A DNA stretch of 64,000 nucleotides from Alphaproteobacteria bacterium UBA7314. GTDB taxonomy: Bacteria; Pseudomonadota; Alphaproteobacteria; MPNO01; UBA830. Under the pieces are notes generated by a model. That model worked only from the letters and a program-made list of their open reading frames with translations, was not told where the DNA came from and did no database searches. The stretch covers positions 221,037 through 285,036 of the forward strand of contig DKQG01000058.1 of assembly GCA_002471575.1 (NCBI GenBank). Direction: 5' to 3'. Made by a program: the position numbers and the translations under genes. Of this stretch, positions 8,835 to 17,204 are shown one piece after another. The number at the start of each line of letters is the position of its first letter. Position 1 is the stretch's first letter.

Positions 8835-10010
8835 ATGACCGATCTTGAAAACAAGGCGCTGCTGCCGGCAGGCCTTCGGGATATTCTGCCGCCCGAGGCA
8901 GCTTTCGAAGCAGGTATCCGCGAAATGTTGGCCGGTACGTATGCCAGTCACGGCTACGACCGCGTGAAACCCCCGCTTGTAGAGTTTGAAGAAGGCCTGA
9001 CCAGCGGCGCTGGGGAGGCCGTGTCCGCAGACACTTTCCGCCTGATGGATCCCGTCTCGCAGAGAATGATGGGTGTGCGGGCCGACATGACGACACAGGT
9101 CGCGCGGATAGCTGCGACCCGTCTTGGCGACTTGTCGCGGCCTTTGCGCCTCAGCTATACCGGGGAAGTCCTGCGTATACGCGGCACACAGCTTCGACCC
9201 GAACGGCAGTTCGCGCAGGTCGGTGCGGAATTGATCGGCACCGCAAGCGCTGCGGCGGACATTGAAATCATTGCGATCGCGGTCGAGTCACTGCGTGCGA
9301 TCGGGGTTCCCGGGCTGTCGGTGGATCTGACCATACCGCCACTGGTGCCTGCGCTGATGGATAGTATGGATTTGTCCGAAGAAGATTATCACGCGCTGCG
9401 CGACGCCGTGGACCGAAAGGACGTCGGCGCGGTCCGCGAAAGCGGCCAGAACCTTGCCGATGAACTGAGCCGGCTAATGGCAGGGACCGGCAAGGCCGAC
9501 CATGCGCTCGACGTACTTTCCGGATTGGCGCTGCCTTCGGCGCCGGCAGGAGAGCTCGACCGGCTGAAAGCGGTGGTCGAAGGGCTTGGCCAACGGATAC
9601 CGGCTCTGGATATCACCGTCGACCCGGTCGAAAACCGGGGCTTCGAATACCATACGGGTATCGGTTTTACGTTCTTCGCCCGCGGCGAGCGCGGAGAAAT
9701 CGGTGCCGGCGGGCGTTATGTAATCTTGCCCAATGGAAACGAAGACGAAAATGGTGAGGGCGAACCGGCAACTGGCTTCACTTTGTTCATCGATACCATT
9801 CTGCGGGTTATTCCAGAGGCCGATCTTCCGCCGCGCGTATTCGTGCCGGTTGGGTCGGATGACGATGCGGTGGCGGCGTTGCGCAATGACGGCTGGGTGA
9901 CGGTGGCCGCACTTGAAGATGCCAACGATGCCAACGATGCCGCCGTGGAAGCCCGCCGTCAGGGGTGTAGCCACATCTGGAAAGCCGGGAAACCGGCACT
10001 AATCGAGTAG
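8835..10010 (+). CDS. hisZ: ATP phosphoribosyltransferase regulatory subunit
   Basis: HisZ (391 residues) is a catalytically inactive class II tRNA-synthetase homologue that activates and regulates the short form of HisG in the first step of histidine synthesis. The opening LLPAGLRDILPPEA and the aaRS-like core (RLMDPVSQRMMGVRADMT; GRYVILP near residue 295) are typical. No hisG is present in the window, so the partner is encoded elsewhere, which is common in alphaproteobacteria. It lies 85 bases after serA and 12 bases before purA, in the same direction. Confidence 0.93.
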   Translation: MTDLENKALLPAGLRDILPPEAAFEAGIREMLAGTYASHGYDRVKPPLVEFEEGLTSGAGEAVSADTFRLMDPVSQRMMGVRADMTTQVARIAATRLGDLSRPLRLSYTGEVLRIRGTQLRPERQFAQVGAELIGTASAAADIEIIAIAVESLRAIGVPGLSVDLTIPPLVPALMDSMDLSEEDYHALRDAVDRKDVGAVRESGQNLADELSRLMAGTGKADHALDVLSGLALPSAPAGELDRLKAVVEGLGQRIPALDITVDPVENRGFEYHTGIGFTFFARGERGEIGAGGRYVILPNGNEDENGEGEPATGFTLFIDTILRVIPEADLPPRVFVPVGSDDDAVAALRNDGWVTVAALEDANDANDAAVEARRQGCSHIWKAGKPALIE

Positions 10011-10022
10011 GGATCAAGGACA

Positions 10023-11312
10023 ATGACCAATGTAGCAGTCGTCGGTTCTCAGTGGGGCGACGAGGGCAAGGGAAAGATTGTCGATTGGCTGTCCGAACGC
10101 GCCGACGTGGTGGTGCGTTTTCAAGGCGGTCACAATGCCGGCCACACGCTTGTGATCGACGGCAAAACCTACAAGCTGAGCCTCCTACCGTCGGGGGTGG
10201 TGCGCGGCAAGCTATCCATTATTGGCAACGGGGTGGTGATCGACCCCTGGGCGCTGATGGAAGAAATCGATACGGTTCGCGAACAGGGCGTTGACGTGAC
10301 GGCCGACACCCTTCGGATCGCTGAAAATGCGACATTAATATTGCCGCTGCACGGTGCGTTGGACAGGGCGCGGGAATTGGCGCGTGGCGACAGTAAGATC
10401 GGTACCACCGGGCGCGGGATCGGCCCCGCCTATGAAGATAAAGTGGCGCGGCGGGCGATTCGGATCTGCGACCTGGCGGATCCCGCCAGCCTGCCGGAAA
10501 AAATCGACAATCTGCTGTCTCATCATAACGCGTTGCTGCGCGGACTTGGTGCAAATGGAATCGACGGTACAGAGACACTCGACAAGCTGCGGGAGATAGC
10601 GCCTTCGCTTCTCAAATACGCGGCGCCGGTTTGGCGGTCTCTAGACGAAGCAAACCGGGGTGCAAAACGCATTCTTTTTGAAGGCGCTCAGGGATTCATG
10701 CTGGACGTCGATCACGGCACGTATCCATTCGTCACGTCGTCGAACACCCTTGCGGGCCAGGCGGCCGCCGGGAGTGGCGTCGCCATCAGTGGCGTCGGCT
10801 ACGTTTTGGGTATCACCAAGGCCTACACGACGCGGGTCGGCTCCGGTCCATTCCCCACGGAACAACAAAACGACATCGGCAATCTGCTCGGAGAACGCGG
10901 ACACGAATTCGGAACCGTGACGGGTCGCCAGAGGCGCTGCGGCTGGTTCGATTCGGTTCTCGTCCGGCAATCGGCGACCATCGGCGGTATTGACGGGATT
11001 GCGCTGACCAAGCTCGATGTGCTTGACGGTATGGCGGAGCTGAAGGTCTGTGTGGGTTATGAGTACCGCGGCGATTCGTTCGACTATCTGCCTGCCGACA
11101 GACAGACCCAGACTGGCGTCAAACCGGTCTACGAAACGTTGGAGGGCTGGGACGACAGCACCCAGGGTGCGAGAAGCTGGGCCGACCTTCCTGCCGAGGC
11201 CGTCAAATACGTTCGTCGTATCGAGGAATTGATTGGCGTGCCGGTCGCCTTACTGTCGACCAGTCCAGAGCGCGACGACACGATTCTGGTGCGCGATCCG
11301 TTCGTCGCCTGA
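10023..11312 (+). CDS. purA: adenylosuccinate synthetase
   Basis: Joins IMP and aspartate with GTP hydrolysis in AMP synthesis. Length 429 is standard. The GTP loop GDEGKGK (residues 12-18) with catalytic Asp13, the GGHNAGHT segment with the catalytic His, the IGTTGRGIGPAY loop and the C-terminal aspartate-binding region are all present. The start ATG follows AGGGATCAAGGAC closely. A short Rho-independent terminator lies 25 bases after the stop, closing the serC-serA-hisZ-purA run. Confidence 0.97.
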   Translation: MTNVAVVGSQWGDEGKGKIVDWLSERADVVVRFQGGHNAGHTLVIDGKTYKLSLLPSGVVRGKLSIIGNGVVIDPWALMEEIDTVREQGVDVTADTLRIAENATLILPLHGALDRARELARGDSKIGTTGRGIGPAYEDKVARRAIRICDLADPASLPEKIDNLLSHHNALLRGLGANGIDGTETLDKLREIAPSLLKYAAPVWRSLDEANRGAKRILFEGAQGFMLDVDHGTYPFVTSSNTLAGQAAAGSGVAISGVGYVLGITKAYTTRVGSGPFPTEQQNDIGNLLGERGHEFGTVTGRQRRCGWFDSVLVRQSATIGGIDGIALTKLDVLDGMAELKVCVGYEYRGDSFDYLPADRQTQTGVKPVYETLEGWDDSTQGARSWADLPAEAVKYVRRIEELIGVPVALLSTSPERDDTILVRDPFVA

Positions 11313-11337
11313 GGCCGCGCGGCAGATAATAGACTCC

Positions 11338-11358
11338 CTCACGTTTGTGAGTTTTTTT
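11338..11358 (+). terminator. Rho-independent terminator after purA
   Basis: A five-base-pair stem (CTCAC / GTGAG) with a GTTT loop is followed immediately by seven T residues. It sits 25 bases after the purA stop codon, the expected place for the end of the serC-purA transcript. The stem is short but the T-tract is uninterrupted. Confidence 0.7.
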
Positions 11359-11372
11359 CAATATCTTGCTGA

Positions 11373-11719
11373 AACTTCAGCATTAACGGAATATTTGTTA
11401 CTTTTCTCGTAAAACAGGGCCCGGCAGGCTCCTTTGCCTATGGAGAAACGGCGTTGAATGCAGCCGTAAACCTCACCGCGGACGAACTGGAGGAAATTGA
11501 AGGCGAGAACGAGATCATAATTGCCGAAAGGTATCGTATTTTGCCGCCCACCTCGATCAGTGTTTCGATTCGGGAAAGTCGTTTGACGACGGTGATATCC
11601 GGGAAGTTGTCGAGTTCCATCTGAGTGAGCGATCAGAGGATGTAATCCTGCGCCAGTTTTTCGATTGTCTCGTCTATGAGTGCTATCGGGACTCCTATGC
11701 GGCCGTTTTCGGTCGGTAA
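11373..11719 (+). pseudogene. possible frameshifted small gene, unrecognised
   Basis: Between purA and rpoH, two overlapping plus-strand frames look protein-like. The first, open from about 11373, includes GETALNAAVNLTADELEEIE and has no ATG. The second, open from about 11500, includes FDDGDIREVVEFHLSE and FFDCLVYECYRDSYAAVFGR, ending in TAA at 11719. One frame change around 11490-11560 would join them into a protein of about 110 residues. I do not recognise the family. It may equally be non-coding DNA; the opposite strand also has an open frame here. Confidence 0.25.
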
Positions 11720-11773
11720 TCACCATCCCTGTTCAACGGTTTGAGAGAGTCATCGCTGCCCCGTCTCAGTGGA

Positions 11774-12679
11774 TCAATTAGGGAGCAATTTTTCCCGTTC
11801 GATCCGATTGTTCATCGCGGCGGATTTCATCGCCTTCTGCAGTTTTTCGAATGCGCGTACTTCGATCTGACGCACCCGTTCACGCGAGATGCCGAATTCC
11901 TGGCTCAACTCTTCTAGGGTTTGAGGATTTTCTTGAAGGCGACGCGCGGCAAGCACCCTGCGTTCCCGCTCATTGAGGACATCCATCGCCTCAAGCAACA
12001 TCTTGCGGCGCTCGTCCATTTCCTCCTGGTCGGCGAGGATTGTTTCCTGGTTGTCCGAGTCGTCGACCAGCCAGTCCTGCCACTCGCCTTCCGCGTCCGC
12101 CCTCAGCGGCGCGTTAAGCGAAGAATCCGGGCCCGACATTCGCCGGTTCATGTTGATCACTTCCTCTTCGCTGACATCCAGCGTGGTTGCGATCTTTTCG
12201 AGGTTCTCTTTCTTCAGATCACCTTCTTCGAGTGCTTTTATCTCGCCCTTCATCCGGCGAAGATTGAAGAATAGCTTCTTCTGAGCGGCCGTGGTGCCGA
12301 TTTTCACCAGCGACCATGATCGCAGGATGTACTCCTGGATCGACGCGCGGATCCACCACATCGCATAGGTCGCTAGGCGGAAGCCTTTTTCCGGCTCAAA
12401 CCGTTTCACCGCCTGCATCAGGCCGACGTTGCCTTCCGAGATGATTTCGCCGAGGGGCAGGCCATAGCCGCGATATCCCATCGCTATCTTGGCGACCAGG
12501 CGCAAATGGCTGTTGACCATCTTCGCGGCAGCTTCCTGATCTTCATGCTCTTTCCAGCGCTTTGCGAGCATGTATTCTTCTTCCGGTTCCAGCAGTGGAA
12601 ACTTGCGGATATCCTGCAGATACCGCGCTAGGTTACTGTCCGGGTTGAGATTGGGGGCCGAGGGTAGATTGCCAGCCAT
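11774..12679 (-). CDS. rpoH: heat-shock sigma factor sigma-32
   Basis: Alternative sigma factor (301 residues) directing RNA polymerase to heat-shock promoters. Region 2 contains RFEPEKGFRLATYAMWWIR, and the RpoH box QKKLFFNLRR, specific to this sub-family, follows. Region 4 ends with the helix-turn-helix EELSQEFGISRERVRQIEVRAFEKL. It lies downstream of the rluD-like gene on the same strand, a neighbourhood widely conserved in alphaproteobacteria. No lesions seen. Confidence 0.96.
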   Translation of the reverse strand: MAGNLPSAPNLNPDSNLARYLQDIRKFPLLEPEEEYMLAKRWKEHEDQEAAAKMVNSHLRLVAKIAMGYRGYGLPLGEIISEGNVGLMQAVKRFEPEKGFRLATYAMWWIRASIQEYILRSWSLVKIGTTAAQKKLFFNLRRMKGEIKALEEGDLKKENLEKIATTLDVSEEEVINMNRRMSGPDSSLNAPLRADAEGEWQDWLVDDSDNQETILADQEEMDERRKMLLEAMDVLNERERRVLAARRLQENPQTLEELSQEFGISRERVRQIEVRAFEKLQKAMKSAAMNNRIEREKLLPN

Positions 12680-12805
12680 TGCTAACGTGCCTGAATTCTG
12701 TGTCGGTACCGAGAGTACAGCCTTACCACATGTGATATGCGACTAAAGTCCTGTGAGTTTTGATAGCAAGACTTTCCGATTAGGTAGTCAACAGTCGCCA
12801 CGATT

Positions 12806-13843
12806 TCAAGTTCTCTCCAGCATTCGTAGTATCTTAGCGATCTCAGGGGGTATTTCGCTTTTAAAACGGAGGTTTTCGCCGGTAACCGGGTGGATGAATC
12901 CTAACAGCCTTGCGTGCAGCGCCTGGCGGTTCAGTTGCGAGATTGCCGCCGTTGCGTCTTCTCCGACCGATGCCAGGCGGGCCCGTGTGCCGCCGCCGCC
13001 GTAGACCGGATCGCCGATCACCGGGTAGCCTTCGTGTGCGAGGTGAACGCGGATCTGATGCGTGCGGCCGGTTTCAAGCCGGCATTCGATTAGGGATGCC
13101 GCACCGCCGTGAAAGACCGTCTCTACTTGGTAATTTGTCCGCGCCGGTTTCCCGCCTTCCCGCCGGACCGCCATTTTCTTGCGGTCGCGACGACTGCGGC
13201 CGATATTGCCTTCGATGGTGCCGGCCGAGGGTCGCGGTAATTTCCAGACGAGTGCCGCATAGGCCCGTTCGACGGTCCGGTCCGAAAACTGCCTGGTCAG
13301 CCCTTCATGTGCGGGATCCGATTTGGCCGCGACCATCAACCCGCTTGTATCCTTGTCCAGCCGGTGAACGATCCCCGGGCGGCGTACGCCGCCGATTCCC
13401 TTTAGGCTATCTCCGCAATAAGCGATAAGAGCGTTCACCAGCGTCCCTGTCGGGTTCCCGGGCGCCGGGTGGACGACCATCCCCGCAGGTTTGTCGAGGA
13501 CGATCAGATCGTCGTCCTCGAAGACGACAGCCAAAGGGATATCCTCGCCAGCCGGCTCCGCATCGATCGCGCCGGGTATTTCCAGCAGGAACCGGTCACC
13601 GGGTTTGACCCTGTATGATGGCTCCACTATCGTTCCACTCTCTTCGTTATCGTATCGAAGTCGTCCTCCCTCGATCAGCCGTTTCAGGAATGACCGGGAC
13701 CGGTCGGGAAGGAAATTGGCGAGCAGGCGGTCGAGGCGTTCGCCCTCCGTACCCGGCGGAACCGAGATCTCCAAAAGGCCCTTGGGCAGAAACCCGTCGT
13801 CGTCGGTTTGGTCACTTTCGTCCATGACAGAGTAAGGACACAT
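12806..13843 (-). CDS. rluD: RluD-family 23S rRNA pseudouridine synthase
   Basis: RluA-type synthase (345 residues, or 339 from the Met at residue 7). It has an N-terminal S4 RNA-binding domain (ERLDRLLANFLPDRSRS...RLIEGGRLRY) and a catalytic domain with the HRLDKDTSGLMV motif, whose Asp is the nucleophile, and RTHQIRVHLAH. RluD makes the pseudouridines in helix 69 of 23S rRNA; other RluA-type members modify different sites, so the exact target is inferred from the S4 domain and length. The annotated start is only 3 bases from the divergent gene at 13847; the internal Met (13825) is a reasonable alternative. Confidence 0.88.
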   Translation of the reverse strand: MCPYSVMDESDQTDDDGFLPKGLLEISVPPGTEGERLDRLLANFLPDRSRSFLKRLIEGGRLRYDNEESGTIVEPSYRVKPGDRFLLEIPGAIDAEPAGEDIPLAVVFEDDDLIVLDKPAGMVVHPAPGNPTGTLVNALIAYCGDSLKGIGGVRRPGIVHRLDKDTSGLMVAAKSDPAHEGLTRQFSDRTVERAYAALVWKLPRPSAGTIEGNIGRSRRDRKKMAVRREGGKPARTNYQVETVFHGGAASLIECRLETGRTHQIRVHLAHEGYPVIGDPVYGGGGTRARLASVGEDATAAISQLNRQALHARLLGFIHPVTGENLRFKSEIPPEIAKILRMLERT

Positions 13844-13846
13844 TAA

Positions 13847-14146
13847 ATGCGTGCTCTCAAGGCCCTGGTTATCGGAATGGCGGTTCTAATTTTCGTCGGT
13901 GTGGTGGTTTTGATCGTTGGCATCGTCGAAAAGGCCGGCGAATTCGACGGCGAACCCCCGGCGGAGGCCGCGGGCTTCGAAGAGGCCCGGATCGCGCTAC
14001 CGATAGGCGCGACTGTGGAGGAAACGCATCTCGACGGAGATAGGATCCTCGTAAGGCTGAAACTGGTGGATGGTACGGCTCGTCTGATCGTGGTCAGCGC
14101 GGCGACCGGCAAGCAGACCGGGACGATCAATCTGAAGCAGCCGTAA
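13847..14146 (+). CDS. small single-pass membrane protein (DUF6476-like)
   Basis: A 99-residue protein with one N-terminal transmembrane helix (about residues 7-27, rich in V, I, L) and a small soluble domain ending RLIVVSAATGKQTG. Its position, divergent from the rluD-rpoH pair, and its pattern match the small alphaproteobacterial family I know as DUF6476. Function is not known. The C-terminal part resembles a small beta-rich domain facing the periplasm or cytoplasm; orientation is not certain. Confidence 0.7.
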   Translation: MRALKALVIGMAVLIFVGVVVLIVGIVEKAGEFDGEPPAEAAGFEEARIALPIGATVEETHLDGDRILVRLKLVDGTARLIVVSAATGKQTGTINLKQP

Positions 14147-14219
14147 CTGGCAGTGCCGGCGCCGTTAACTCGGCTTGCAACCCCCACAACGATCCACTCG
14201 AACAGCCATCCCGCGCCAC

Positions 14220-14292
14220 GTCCCCTTCGTCTAGTGGCCCAAGACATCGTCCTCTCACGGCGAAAACAGGGTTTCGGGTCCCCTATGGGACG
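14220..14292 (+). tRNA. tRNA-Glu (CTC anticodon), possibly degenerate
   Basis: Seventy-three bases align without gaps to bacterial tRNA-Glu, with GTCCCCTTCGTCTAG at the 5' end, D-arm and anticodon loop CTCTCAC (anticodon CTC). Two base pairs that are normally kept are broken: 6-67 (C opposite T in the acceptor stem) and 53-61 (T opposite C at the end of the T-stem, where G-C is nearly invariant). The 3' end reads CC then C, so the CCA is not fully encoded. The gene may still work or may be a remnant altered by integration of an element at its 3' end, since an integrase fragment follows 110 bases downstream. Confidence 0.7.
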
Positions 14293-14343
14293 CCCAATAT
14301 TTTTCGATAACCTATACAAGAGAGAACAGCGGTTTCTGCCCAG

Positions 14344-14426
14344 TGGCACTACGTTGGTGTGCCACAATTGGCAGTCTTCGTGGCACAATCTGTGGCATCA
14401 GAAAAATGAATCGGATTGCCATGCCA
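14344..14426. repeat. cluster of seven TGGCA motifs, three in 12-bp phase
   Basis: TGGCA occurs at 14344, 14369, 14381 and 14393 on the plus strand and as TGCCA ending at 14364, 14421 and 14426. Copies at 14369, 14381 and 14393 are exactly 12 bases apart. Seven copies of a five-base word in 83 bases is far above chance. It lies between the tRNA-Glu and the integrase remnant, where integrase arm-binding or excisionase sites are expected. In one frame it would also encode a W-x-x-x-W-x-x-x-W repeat, so a coding origin is possible. Confidence 0.55.
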
Positions 14427-14581
14427 CGAGGCAGCTAGCTGCATTTACCGGAGGTATTGCTGCCCACATAGCAGGCCACAGGAAGCAGACTGTTTCTTAT
14501 GACCTTTATTCAGATGGCAACACGATTAAGTTAATACGTGAGGCAATGGTGCAAATAGATTATAGGCCAAAGGGCCATTAA
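14405..14581 (+). pseudogene. C-terminal remnant of a tyrosine-type (phage) integrase
   Basis: The frame ending at 14581 reads A-T-R-Q-L-A-A-F-T-G-G then IAAHIAGHRKQTVSYDLYSD and KLIREAMVQIDY. This matches the C-terminus of tyrosine recombinases: the conserved GH, a catalytic Tyr about ten residues later, and the terminal helix with R-E-A. The catalytic Arg and everything N-terminal to it are gone; upstream sequence of the same open frame runs through the tRNA and is not protein. Its place beside a tRNA fits a decayed genomic island or prophage. Confidence 0.6.
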
Positions 14582-14674
14582 TTTTTGACTCTCAAAGGGA
14601 CTTTGTAACCTATTGAGGTTGGCTGGAATTTGATAAGGATAGTGAGCCTTGGAACTTTTAAGTTAAGAGAAAAA

Positions 14675-15067
14675 ATGGTGAGAAATATATTTCTCTGCAT
14701 ATTTTTTGTGGTGGGACTCACATTCCCCGCAGTTTCTGACGCCAACGATTGCTTGGTTACCGACTGGAAAATTTCTGCAAAGGTGCAGAATAAGAAGCCG
14801 CTTGATGTTCGAAATACGTTCACAGTCGAAGATAGACGCGTTTCCGCGTTTGTACGAATAAACTGCACCAAACCGGTTCAAAATGCAGAGTTTTGCTTCT
14901 ACCGAAACAAAGCGGAACATGCGTGTGTAAAGCTTCCTGTGAAGAGTCCGGAACACTGGAGGACATGGGCTAGCGTCAGAGCACTTGAAGGAAGTTGGGT
15001 GGTAAGGTTGCTAATTGACGAACGTCAATTGCTGACAGATAAATTTTTGGTGCGGGGAACGCGATAA
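14675..15067 (+). CDS. secreted DUF2914-like protein in A+T-rich DNA
   Basis: A 130-residue protein starting at the ATG 14675, after an AAGAGA ribosome site; the frame is open from 14630. A clear signal peptide (MVRNIFLCIFFVVGLTFPAV) ends at about SDA-ND. The mature part has three or four Cys residues and ends with V-K-S-P-E-H-W-R-T-W-A-S followed by SWVVRLLIDERQLLTDKFLV, the pattern of DUF2914 domains. Function unknown. Base composition is distinctly richer in A+T than the neighbours, and it lies just after the integrase remnant, so it is probably cargo of a transferred element. Confidence 0.6.
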   Translation: MVRNIFLCIFFVVGLTFPAVSDANDCLVTDWKISAKVQNKKPLDVRNTFTVEDRRVSAFVRINCTKPVQNAEFCFYRNKAEHACVKLPVKSPEHWRTWASVRALEGSWVVRLLIDERQLLTDKFLVRGTR

Positions 15068-15085
15068 TGCCCACAAAAAACAACA

Positions 15086-16287
15086 TTATCTGAACCGGCG
15101 CGCTTTTATGGTGTCGAATCCCCCGGGGGCTGCCAGTTCTCTGGGAAGATCCGGGCAACCGCCTTTAATCGCTTCGCTTCTCCAATACGTTCGCGCGTAC
15201 ATATCCCGCATGTGCTTTTCGACCGTCGTTGGCGGGTATTTGGGTGTTTCACCATCTGCGAGGCAGCAGTCCAGCGCCACGACTTCGTGCGCGGGCCGCC
15301 CGCTGAAAAAGAACGGTAAGGAATAGCGTTCCGTGCCGGACACGTTGATTACCCGGTGGAGGGTCGATCGGTACATGTCGTTGGTCCAGCGGGAGATCAT
15401 GTCCGCCAGGTTGACGACGTAAGCATCCGGTACGGGCGGCGCGTGCAACCATCTACCGTCATTGCCCAGCACCTGAAGGCCGCCGTTATCGTCCTGCATG
15501 AGCATGGTTATCCCGCCGAAATCTGTGTGCGCGCCGCAGCCTTTCTCCCCCGGGTCCGGGTTTGCGGGTTGCGGCGGGTAATGCAGTAGTTTCAGCGCAG
15601 TTAGCGGATCCCGGCAGAAATCGGCGAAGTAATCTCCCTCAAGGCCGAGCGACAGCGCGATTCCCTGCATCAGCGTTTCTCCCAGCGCCAACATCTCGGC
15701 GTAATAGGTCATCATCGTTGTTTCGAAGCCGGGCAGGTCCGCAGGCCAATGGTTCGGGCCCAGATTGAAACTGCCTTCCCTCAGCCTCGGATGATCCACA
15801 GAGATTTCCTCGCCGATATAGAAACCTTCCTTCAAGTCCGGCGGCGCGCCGTCTTCCAGTGTCTGTCCGCCCAGCGGCTCGTAACCCCGGTTATAGGGCG
15901 ACAGGCTGGCGAAGATCGAATTCCAGTCTTCGTCGGTGGAGGTTTTGTTGTCGATATCCCGGTTGGGGATGGCGTAACCGTGATAGGTGTCTTCCTGCAG
16001 ACGGTAAGATACCGTAGCCGGCCCCGCGTCAAAGGCCTGTTTTACCGTCCCGATCACGTCCGGGGTGTAAAGGAATCTTTCTCGCCCATGCTGAAATAGA
16101 TCTCGCCCCGGATATCCGGGGCGCACAGATGGGGCGAATCCGGGCGATCCGCCACCATAAAGGTGCCGTGGAAGCTTGCTTTTGCCCGAGAGATTTCCGG
16201 TCGTGCGGCCGCTATTTTCACCACGTGCCGACCCCGTGGCACACCATACCGCATCGCGATCGCTGTCCAATTCGGCTTAAATGTCAC
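15086..16287 (-). pseudogene. fusion of a dienelactone hydrolase fragment to an N-truncated IPNS-like dioxygenase
   Basis: An open frame from 16270 to 15086 (394 codons) joins two unrelated pieces. From about residue 122 on it is the C-terminal part of an isopenicillin-N-synthase-like 2OG/Fe(II) dioxygenase: NRGYEPLGGQTLE, the metal HTD at 248-250, the distal His305 and the R-Y-S motif near 315. The DIOX_N half is missing. Before residue 121, the sequence TVSYRLQEDTYHGYAIPNRD and, in another frame from 16287 to about 16064, ARPEISRAKASFHGTFMVAD are the C-terminal part of a dienelactone hydrolase, including its catalytic His in YHG. One frameshift near 16064 splits the hydrolase part. A deletion between two adjacent genes best explains this. 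The dioxygenase piece is unlikely to be functional. Confidence 0.75.
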
Positions 16288-16361
16288 TAAAATTGTATGA
16301 TTAATTTACATTTACCCTGTGCGGCCTGCTGGGATGCCGGTCCGAAACGGAAGAGAGCGAG

Positions 16362-17180
16362 ATGACGGAAATTCAGGCATCGACTATCGACGTGGTATTC
16401 ACCTACGCTGTCGATACGGGCGAAATGATTGTTAACGAAACAATGGGCCTCGGCGATATGAGCCGGAAACGCACCGGTGTAGTCGAGGAAAGAACCATGC
16501 CGGTCCGCGATGGGCGCCCCCTTCGCGAAACCTTCAACCTGGAAACCCATGGGTTCGAGTTCGTCGATCACCCCACGAAGATGGTTGATTTCTTCGACGA
16601 GGCGGAACTGAAATCCGTCTACTACACGGAAGTTGAAGAGCTCGTGAAGCAGCGGACGGGGTCTTACCGCGTACATGTGTTCGATCATACGCTGCGGTCG
16701 GGCGACGAAGATTTCCGTAATGAAAACCTAGTGCGCGAACCCGTAGCCCGTGTTCACAACGACTACACCGAATGGTCCGGACCCAATCGGGTGCGAGATT
16801 TGCTTCCTGACGAGGCGGAAGACTTGCTGAAGCGCCGTTTTGCGATCGTCCAGGTCTGGCGGGCGATCCGAAACCCCATCGAATCCGATCCGCTCGGCAT
16901 CTGCGATGCCCGCAGCCTCGCGGAGAAGGATCTAGTGATCTCCGAGCGCCGGTATCCAGACCGGATCGGGCAGACCTACCAGATCGCATACAACCCGGAC
17001 CATGATTGGTACTATTTTCCTCGCATGGCGCGGGACGAGGCGATGGTGTTCAAGGTGTTCGATTCTGCTACAGACGGACGTTCCCGGTTCACGGCGCACT
17101 CTGCGTTTGCGGATCCGAACAGCCCGCCAAATGCCGCGCCGCGCGAGAGCATCGAAATGCGGACCATCGCTTTTTTCTGA
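16362..17180 (+). CDS. CmcJ/NvfI (AsaB-like) family oxidoreductase
   Basis: A 272-residue protein of the family that includes cephamycin CmcJ and fungal AsaB/NvfI, many of which are Fe(II)/2OG-type oxygenases or reductases of secondary metabolism. Typical features are VARVHNDYTEWSGPNRVRDL (about residues 127-146), V-Q-V-W-R-A-I-R-N-P-I near 168 and the C-terminal FTAHSAFADPNSP...RESIEMRTIAFF. The start ATG follows an AGAGAGCGAG ribosome site. It is divergent from the fused pseudogene. Substrate unknown. Confidence 0.85.
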   Translation: MTEIQASTIDVVFTYAVDTGEMIVNETMGLGDMSRKRTGVVEERTMPVRDGRPLRETFNLETHGFEFVDHPTKMVDFFDEAELKSVYYTEVEELVKQRTGSYRVHVFDHTLRSGDEDFRNENLVREPVARVHNDYTEWSGPNRVRDLLPDEAEDLLKRRFAIVQVWRAIRNPIESDPLGICDARSLAEKDLVISERRYPDRIGQTYQIAYNPDHDWYYFPRMARDEAMVFKVFDSATDGRSRFTAHSAFADPNSPPNAAPRESIEMRTIAFF

Positions 17181-17204
17181 CGCTGATTCCGCATCGCCTG
17201 TCCG

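Noticed and set aside
14153..14581. A 142-residue protein spanning the tRNA
   Set aside because: The first 80 or so codons run through the tRNA-Glu and have no protein-like pattern. Only the C-terminal part matches integrases.
15086..16270. A normal 394-residue isopenicillin N synthase-like enzyme
   Set aside because: The N-terminal 120 residues are not dioxygenase; they are a frameshifted dienelactone hydrolase tail, and the DIOX_N half is missing.
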